From: Eurosta solidaginis
Lineage: Eukaryota > Arthropoda > Insecta > Diptera > Tephritidae
Length of the DNA stretch: 64,000 nucleotides
Assembly: GCF_040869045.1 (NCBI RefSeq)
Contig: NC_090323.1
Span: 153,222,426 to 153,286,425 of the forward strand
Direction: 5' to 3'
The first letter of the stretch is position 1; every line of letters starts with the position of its first letter. A program made the position numbers and the translations under genes. The notes under the pieces are model-generated. The model ran no database searches. It was not told the origin of the DNA and saw only the letters and a program-made list of their open reading frames with translations. Below, piece by piece: positions 57,462-64,000 of the stretch.

Positions 57462-60318
57462 AACCCTGGAATGTGGTTGTATAACATGTGTATCAAATGA
57501 AAGGTATTAAAGAGTATTTTAAGAGAGAGTAGGCCATAGTTCTATGGATGAACGCCATTTAGGGATATCGCCATAAAGGTAGACCAGGGCTGACTCTAGA
57601 ATTTGTTTGTACGATATGGGTATCAAATGAAAGGTGTTACTGAGCATTTTAAGAGGGAGTGGGCCTTAGGTCTATCGGTGGACGCCTTTTCGAGATGTCC
57701 CCATTAAGGTGGACCAGGGGTGATTCTATAATGTGTTTGTACGATATGGGTATCAAATGAAAGCTGTTAATGAGTATTTTGAAAAGGAGTGATCCTTAGT
57801 TCCATAGGTGGACGCCGTTTCGAGATATCGCCATAAAGGTGGACCAGGGGTGTCTCTAGAATGTGTTTGTACGATATGGGAATCAAATGAAAGGTGTTAC
57901 TGAGCATTTTAAGAGGGAGTGTGCATTAGGTCTATAGGTGGACGCCTTTTCGAGATATCGCCATTAGGGTGGGCCAGGGGTGACTCTAGAATGTTTGTAC
58001 GGTATGGGTATCAAACGAAAGGTGTTACTGAGCATTTTAAGAGGGAGTGGGCATGAGGTCTATAGGTGGACGCCTTTTCGAGATATCGTCATTAGGGTGG
58101 GCCAGGGGTGACTCTAGAATGTGTTTGTACGATATGTGCATCAAACGTAAGGTGTTACTGAGCATTTTAAGAGGGAGTGGGCATTAGGTCTATAGGTGGA
58201 CGCCTTTTCGAGATATCGCCATTAGGGTGGGCCAGGGGTGACTCTAGAATGTGTTTGTACGATATGGGTATCAAATGAAAGGTGGTAATGAGTATTTTAA
58301 AAGGGAGTAATCCTTAGTTCTATAGGTGGACGCCTTTTCGAGATATCGCCATTAGGGTGGGCCAGGGTGACTCTAGAATGTGTTTGTACGATATGTGCAT
58401 CAAACGAAAGGTGTTACTGAGCATTTTAAGAGGGAGTGGGCATTAGGTCTATAGGTGGACGCCCTATCGAGATATCGCCATTAGGGTGGGCCAGGGGTGA
58501 CTCTAGAATGTTTGTACGATATGGGTATCAAACGAAAGGTGTTACTGAGCATTTTAAGAGGGAGTGGGCATTAGGTCTATAGGTGGACGCCTTTTAGAGA
58601 TATCGCCATTAGGGTGGGCCAGGGGTGACTCTAGAATGTGTTTGTACGATATGGGTATCAAATGAAAGGTGGTAATGAGTATTTTAAAAGGGAGTAATCC
58701 TTAGTTCTATAGGTGGACGCCCTTTCGAGATATCGTCATTAGGGTGGGCCAGGGGTGACTCTAGAATGTGTTGGTACGATATGTGCATCAAACGAAAGGT
58801 GTTACTGAGCATTTTAAGAGGGAGTGGGCATTAGGTCTATAGGTGGACGCCCTTTCGAGATATCGCCATTAGGGTGGGCCAGGGGTGACTCTAGAATGTT
58901 TGTACGATATGGGTATCAAACGAAAGGTGTTACTGAGCATTTTAAGAGGGAGTGGGCATTAGGTCTATAGGTGGACGCCTTTTCGAGATATCGCCATTAG
59001 GGTGGGCCAGGGTGACTCTAGAATGTGTTTGTACGATATGGGTATCAAATGAAAGGTGGTAATGTGTATTTTAAAAGGGAGTAATCCTTAGTTCTATAGG
59101 TGGACGCCTTTTCGAGATATCGCCATAAAGCTGGACCAAGGGTGACTCTAGAATGTTTGTACGGTATGGGTATCAAACGAAAGGTGTTACTGAGCATTTT
59201 AAGAGGGAGTGGGCATTAGGTCTATAGGTGGACGCCTTTTCGAGATATCGCCATTAGGGTGGGCCAGGGTGACTCTAGAATGTGTTTGTACGATATGGGT
59301 ATCAAATGAAAGGTGGTAATGAGTATTTTAAAAGGGAGTAATCCATAGTTCTATAGGGAGTGGGCATTAGGTCTATAGGTGGACGCCTTTTCGAGATATC
59401 GCCATTAGGGTGGGACAGGGGTGACTCTAGAATGTTTGTACGATATGGGTATCAAACGAAAGGTGTTACTGAGCATTTTAAGAGGAAGTGGACATTAGGT
59501 CTATAGGTGGACGCCTTTTCGAGATATCGCCATTAGGGTGGGCCAGGGGTGACTCTAGAATGATTGTACGATATGGGTATCAAACGAAAGGTGTTACTGA
59601 GCATTTTAAGAGGGAGTGGACATTAGGTCTATAGGTGGACGCCTTTTCGAGATATCGCCATTAGGGTGGGCCAGGGTGACTCTAGAATGTGTTTGTACGA
59701 TATGGGTATCAAATGAAAGGTGGTAATGAGTATTTTAAAAGGGAGTAATCCTTAGTTCTATAGGTGGACGCCTTTTCGAAATATCGCCATTAGGGTGGGC
59801 CAGGTGTGACTCTAGAATGTTTGTACGATATGGGTATCAAACGAAAGCTGTTACTGAGCATTTTAAGAGGGAGTGGGCATTAGGTCTATAGGTGGACGCC
59901 TTTTCGAGATATCGCCATTAGGGTGGGCCAGGGGTGACTCTAGAATGTTTGTACGATATGGGTATCAAACGAAAGGTGTTACTGAGCATTTTAAGAGGGA
60001 GTGGACACTAGGTCTATAGGTGGACGCCTTTTCGAGATATCGCCATTAGGGTGGGCCAGGGGTGACTAGAATGTTTGTACGATATGGGTATCAAACGAAA
60101 GGTGTTACTGAGCATTTTAAGAGGGAGGGGGCATTAGGTCTATAGGTGGACGCCTTTTCGAGATATCGCCATTAGGGTGGGACAGGGGTGACTCTGATAT
60201 GTTTTTGTACGATATGGATATCAAATTAAAGGTATTAATGAGGGTTTTAAAAGCGAGTGGCCCTTAGATGTATATGTGAAGGCGTTCTCGCGATATCGAC
60301 CAAAATGTGGACCAGGTG
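57462..60318 (+). repeat. Minisatellite of A3
   Basis: Same unit order as A1 and A2, including the fused unit near 59350. Confidence 0.9.
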
Positions 60319-61484
60319 ATCCAGAAAATCATCTGTCGGGTACTGCTAATTTATTTATATATGCAATACCACTAACAGTATTCCTGCCAAGATTCCAAGG
60401 GCTGTTGATTTCGCCTTGTAGAACTTTTTCATTTTCTTCTACTTAATATGGTAGGTGTCACACCCATTTTACAAAGTTTTTTCCAAAGTTATATTTTGCG
60501 TCAATAAACCAATCCAGTTACCATGTTTCATCACTTTTTTCGTATTTGGTATAGAATTATGGCATTTTTTTCATTTTTCGTAATTTTCGATATCGATAAA
60601 GTGGGCGTGGTTATGGTCAGATTTCGCCCATTTTTTACACCAAGAAAAAGTGAGCTCAGGTAAGTACGTGGGCTAAGTTTAGTAAAGATATATCGGATTT
60701 TGCTCAAGTTATTGTGTTAATGGCCGAGCGGAAGGACAGACTGTGGACTGTGTATAAAAACTGGGCGTGGCTTCCACCGATTTCGCCCATTTTCACAGAG
60801 AACAGTTACCGTCATAGAATCTATGCTCCTACCAAATTTGAGAAGGATTGGTAAATTTTTGTTCGACTTATGGCAATAAAAGTATTCTAGGCAAACTAAA
60901 TGAAAATGGGCGGAGCCACGCCCATTTTGAAATTTTATTTTATTTTTGTATTTTGTTGCATCATATCATTACTGGAGTTGAATTTTGACTTAATTTACTT
61001 ATATACAGTAAAGATATTAAATTTTATGTTAAAATTTGAATTTAAAAAATTTTTTTTTTAAAAAGTGGGCGTGTTCTTCATCCAATTTTGCTAATTTTCA
61101 TTTAGCACATATAGAGTAATAGTAGTAACGTTCCTGCCAAATTTCATCATGATATCTTCAACGACTGCCAAATTACAGCTTGCAAAACTTTTAAATTACC
61201 TTCTTGTAAAAGTGGGCGGTGCCACGCCCATTGTCCAAAATCTTACTAATTTTCTATTCTGCGTCATAACGTCAACCCATCTACCAAGTTTCGTCGCTTT
61301 ATCTGTCTTTTGTAATGAGTTATCGCACTTTTTCAGTTTTTCGAAATTTTCGATATCGAAAAAGTGGGTGTGGTTATAGTCCGATATCGTTCATTTTAAA
61401 TAGCGATCTGAGATGAGTGCTCAGGAACCTACATACCAAATTTCATCAAGATACCTCAAAATTTACTCAAGTTATCGTGTTAAC

Positions 61485-61528
61485 GGACGGACGGACGGAC
61501 GGACGGACGGACGGACGGACGGACGGAC
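61485..61528. repeat. (GGAC)11 of A3
   Basis: Eleven perfect GGAC units. Confidence 0.95.
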
Positions 61529-61670
61529 ATGGCTCAATCAAATTTTTTTTCGATCCTGATTATTTTGATATATGGAAGTCTATATCTATCTCGATTCCTT
61601 TATATATGTACAACCAACCGTTATCCAATCAAACTTAATATACTCTGTGAGCTCTGCTCAACTGAGTATA

Positions 61671-63379
61671 AACAAGTTGCCCGAAAAAGGTGGAGATAAA
61701 AAAAAAACCTATACCCCGGTTGGAGGAAAGAATAAGCGAAATCAAGGATGCAAAATCTTTTAGATGGTTCCAGGGGTTTAAATACTCCTTTGAAATGATT
61801 CTCAGCCAAGACTTAAGTTGATGATATATGCACGTATGAGAAGGGTTTGAAAAATCACTTTGCACATATGCATATTAACCAGGTGAGGCTTTGTCCTTCG
61901 CAGGAAGAATCAAATTGGTGAAGCAAAAGCTTTCCCAAGACAGTCGAACAAATGACCGGGTGTTTTACTACCCTAACGTAGCGACAGTCGAACTAGGCCG
62001 ACAACTGAAGCTACGCGGTTATTTACAATGAATTCTTGTATAAAAAGGCATGAAAACAACAGTTTGGACTGAGCCTAACATTAACATCTTTCAACTTAAA
62101 ATCGGTCGACTTTCATTCTTAAATACCGTTTTGATTTAACAAATTTTGGTCCACATTTAAAAAAAAATAGCCAAGGTCTTTTTAAAATGTATTATGTAGG
62201 ATTATATTATTTTCACCTATAAGTTACGCAATAATAACCATTTGGACTGCTTATGATTTCGAGGGCGGCAACCTTGGTCGAATATTTTAAGGTGTTTCTC
62301 TGGTAGTGCTCGGCAGCATAAATAAATAAATGTAAGGCGCGATAGCCTCCGAGATATTTTAGGCCAATTTGCGTCGTGCTCCGTTTTCTTACAAATTGTT
62401 TTATGCCGACTCCGAACGGCATCTGATTTGCCCGGCTCGTGAACCCACGATCTTCGGTGCGGTAGTAGGAGCACGCTACCATCACACCACCTCGTCAGCA
62501 TAGCGGGACAAAAAAATAAGTTAGAAAGTCTTCGGTGTTACACCTAGGGCTTCTAGGAAAAACGTCGACGAAGGTATGAGTTCGAAGTCGTAGTCCTATA
62601 TCTTATGTGCTGGCATGTAATGTGAGGACCAGAAGGCGTGGTAGTGACTGGTGGTAGACAGGATTACTACTGTTCGCACATCGGGAGTTATAGCTCTTAA
62701 AACAGCCGAAAAAACTAGAGGCGCACTTTGCCGCGATCAACAATAGGCCAGCGTTGGTGTTAATCGTTAGAACTGCGCCACGAGAGCCATGAGTATTAAA
62801 AAGCCGTTAATAGCAACCGTAAGCCACCTTTGTGCGTGACCAGCAAGGGCCACAAATAATTTAAAGAAATCGTGTCTACATCGAGTATCAGGAGTTAGAC
62901 CAGAACATCTCCTTCGGTGAAACTACGCTTTGTACGAGACATACAGACAAAAGTGTGATCATTTTAAGTACTCACATTTTTTTCGGCCTACGCAGCAGTA
63001 CCATTCCCTTAGATCAGGTTAGGTTCCTCCCTGAGGTAAGTGAGGGCAGGACAGTCCCTCCGCAAGGAGCTGAATGATCGGCGAGACTTTGAGGCAAACC
63101 CCGGGACCTTTCCGAAATGGCCAAGAAGTTGATTTCCTTAAATACATACAAACAAAACCTTTCCTAAATATTATTTTTTAAGTAATAAGAAGACCGGCGT
63201 AAGCCGGCGCTCCGCCCATGCCGCCGCCGCCGGTATATAATAGTGCCTACGCCGCCGTCGCCGATATAGTTATCGGCGTAAACCCCTAGTACATCATATA
63301 AGCAAAAAAAGGTTTTGTGTGTTTGTCAATCTACAACTGAAAATGTTTCGCCTTACTGCGTGCAATTATTCTAAGTAAA
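61671..63379 (-). mobile_element. Repeat X, right piece after A3
   Basis: Continues X from AGTTGCCCGAAAAAGG to the GCCGCCGCCGG end (about 63235) and the same about 100 bp of flank ending TTCTAAGTAAA, where B3 begins. It differs from 52191-54074 by scattered substitutions and an about 14-bp difference near 62505-62525, so X copies are not as recent as A copies. Confidence 0.85.
62317..62490 (-). mobile_element. SINE S7 inside X
   Basis: Same inherited SINE insertion as S4/S6, with a substitution in one flank (CTCGTCAG at 62491-62498). Confidence 0.85.
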
Positions 63380-64000
63380 ACAAGTAAGGAAGGTTAAGTT
63401 CGGGTGTAACCGAACATTACATACTCAGTTGAGAGCTATGGTGACAACATAAGGGAAAATAACCATGTAGGAAAATGAACCGAGGGAAACCCTGGAATGT
63501 GTTTGTATGACATGTGTATCATATGAAAGGCATTAAAGAGTATTTTATGAGGGAGTGGGCCATAGTTCTATAGGTGGACGCCATTTAGGGATATAGCCAT
63601 AAAGGTGGATCAGGGTTGACTCTAGAATGCGTTTGTACGATTTGGGTATCAAATGAAAGGTGCTAATGAGTATTTTAAAAGGGAGTAATCCTTAGTTCCA
63701 TAGGTGGACGCCGTTTCGAGATACCGCCATAAAGGTGGACCAGGTGTGACCCTAGAATTTGTTTGTACAATATGGGTATCAAAAGAAAGGTGTTAATGAG
63801 TATTTTAAAAGGGAGTGGGCCTTAGTTCTATAGGTGGACGCCGTTTCGAAATATCGCCATAAAGGTGGACCAGGGGTGACTCTAGAATGCGTTTGTACGA
63901 TTTGGGTATCAAATGAAAGGTGCTAATGAGTATTTTAAAAGGGAGTGGGCCATAGTTCTATAGGTGGACGCCATTTAGGGATATAGCCATAAAGGTGGAT
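63380..64000 (+). mobile_element. Helentron-like element B3, cut by window end
   Basis: ACAAGTAAGG start, hairpin 63398-63415, then four or five 130-bp units to the window edge. The junction with X (CTAAGTAAA then ACAAGTAAGG) matches that of B2 at 54066-54084. Confidence 0.85.

Larger units (their letters stand above)
57371..61670 (+). mobile_element. Helentron-like element A3, 4300 bp, nested in X
   Basis: Third copy appearing identical to A1 and A2, with 11 GGAC units (61485-61528). Hairpin 57389-57406. The empty site is seen at 52362-52390, where CAAGTTTAAAAAAAAAAACA runs on to AGTTGCCCG without interruption. Here CAAGTTTA and ACAAGTTGCCCG flank A3. Insertion is within the A/T run, with no target duplication and perhaps a few A lost. 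Confidence 0.9.

Overview
The window looks like AT-rich, repeat-dense eukaryotic DNA, most likely intergenic or heterochromatic sequence of a higher fly. A true fruit fly (Tephritidae) is my best guess. The reasons are the mix of elements: mini-me/DINE-1-like elements with GGAC microsatellites, jockey-, RTE- and R4/Dong-like retrotransposon remnants, a tRNA-derived SINE and a solo LTR. That is family-level inference, not a database match. I see no intact host gene, no rRNA or tRNA gene and no CRISPR array. Almost every short open frame is chance or lies inside a repeat.

Layout. 1-3400: repeat P (partner in inverted orientation at 16165-16826) split by a minus-strand mini-me/Helentron-like element (693-2389), then two SINEs. 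4262-7145: dead jockey-like (minus) and RTE-like (plus) fragments. 7146-8900: mostly unique sequence with CAG/CAA-rich stretches. 8907-13870: two 5'-truncated R4/Dong-like retrotransposons on the minus strand, each joined to (TAAAA)n-type pentanucleotide arrays. 14270-14935: LINE RNase H tail. 15826-21450: possible old hAT-like element carrying repeat P, an old copy of repeat X and a clean 356-bp hAT-type MITE with 8-bp target duplications. 22490-26885: SINE, G-rich hexamer tract, inverted-repeat element and a 2.1-kb copy of X with a SINE inside. 27230-29395: two opposed LINE tails. 30718-33171: two further mini-me-like elements of different subfamilies. 34011-35290: G-rich tract and a jockey RT remnant. 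37059-38165: solo LTR (minus) and a SINE.

39011-64000 is the most striking part. It is a 25-kb nest built from three units: X (GGC-rich ends, about 2 kb), B (a Helentron-like element with a 130-bp minisatellite) and A (a 4.3-kb relative of B). The order is X | B1(with A1 inside) A2 | X | B2 | X(with A3 inside) | B3. The three A copies appear identical apart from the number of GGAC units: 9, 14 and 11. Their lengths of 4292, 4312 and 4300 bp differ by exactly 4 bp per unit. The X-B junctions recur, which suggests tandem amplification of an X-B composite before A inserted. The A and B ends have a fixed architecture: a start ACAAGTAAGG, a 6-bp-stem hairpin, subterminal inverted repeats around ATACTCAGTTGAG, a GGAC microsatellite, and no target duplication. 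This fits non-autonomous Helentrons (HINE/DINE-1/mini-me), in which case the plus-strand left end here would be the 3' end of the mobile strand.
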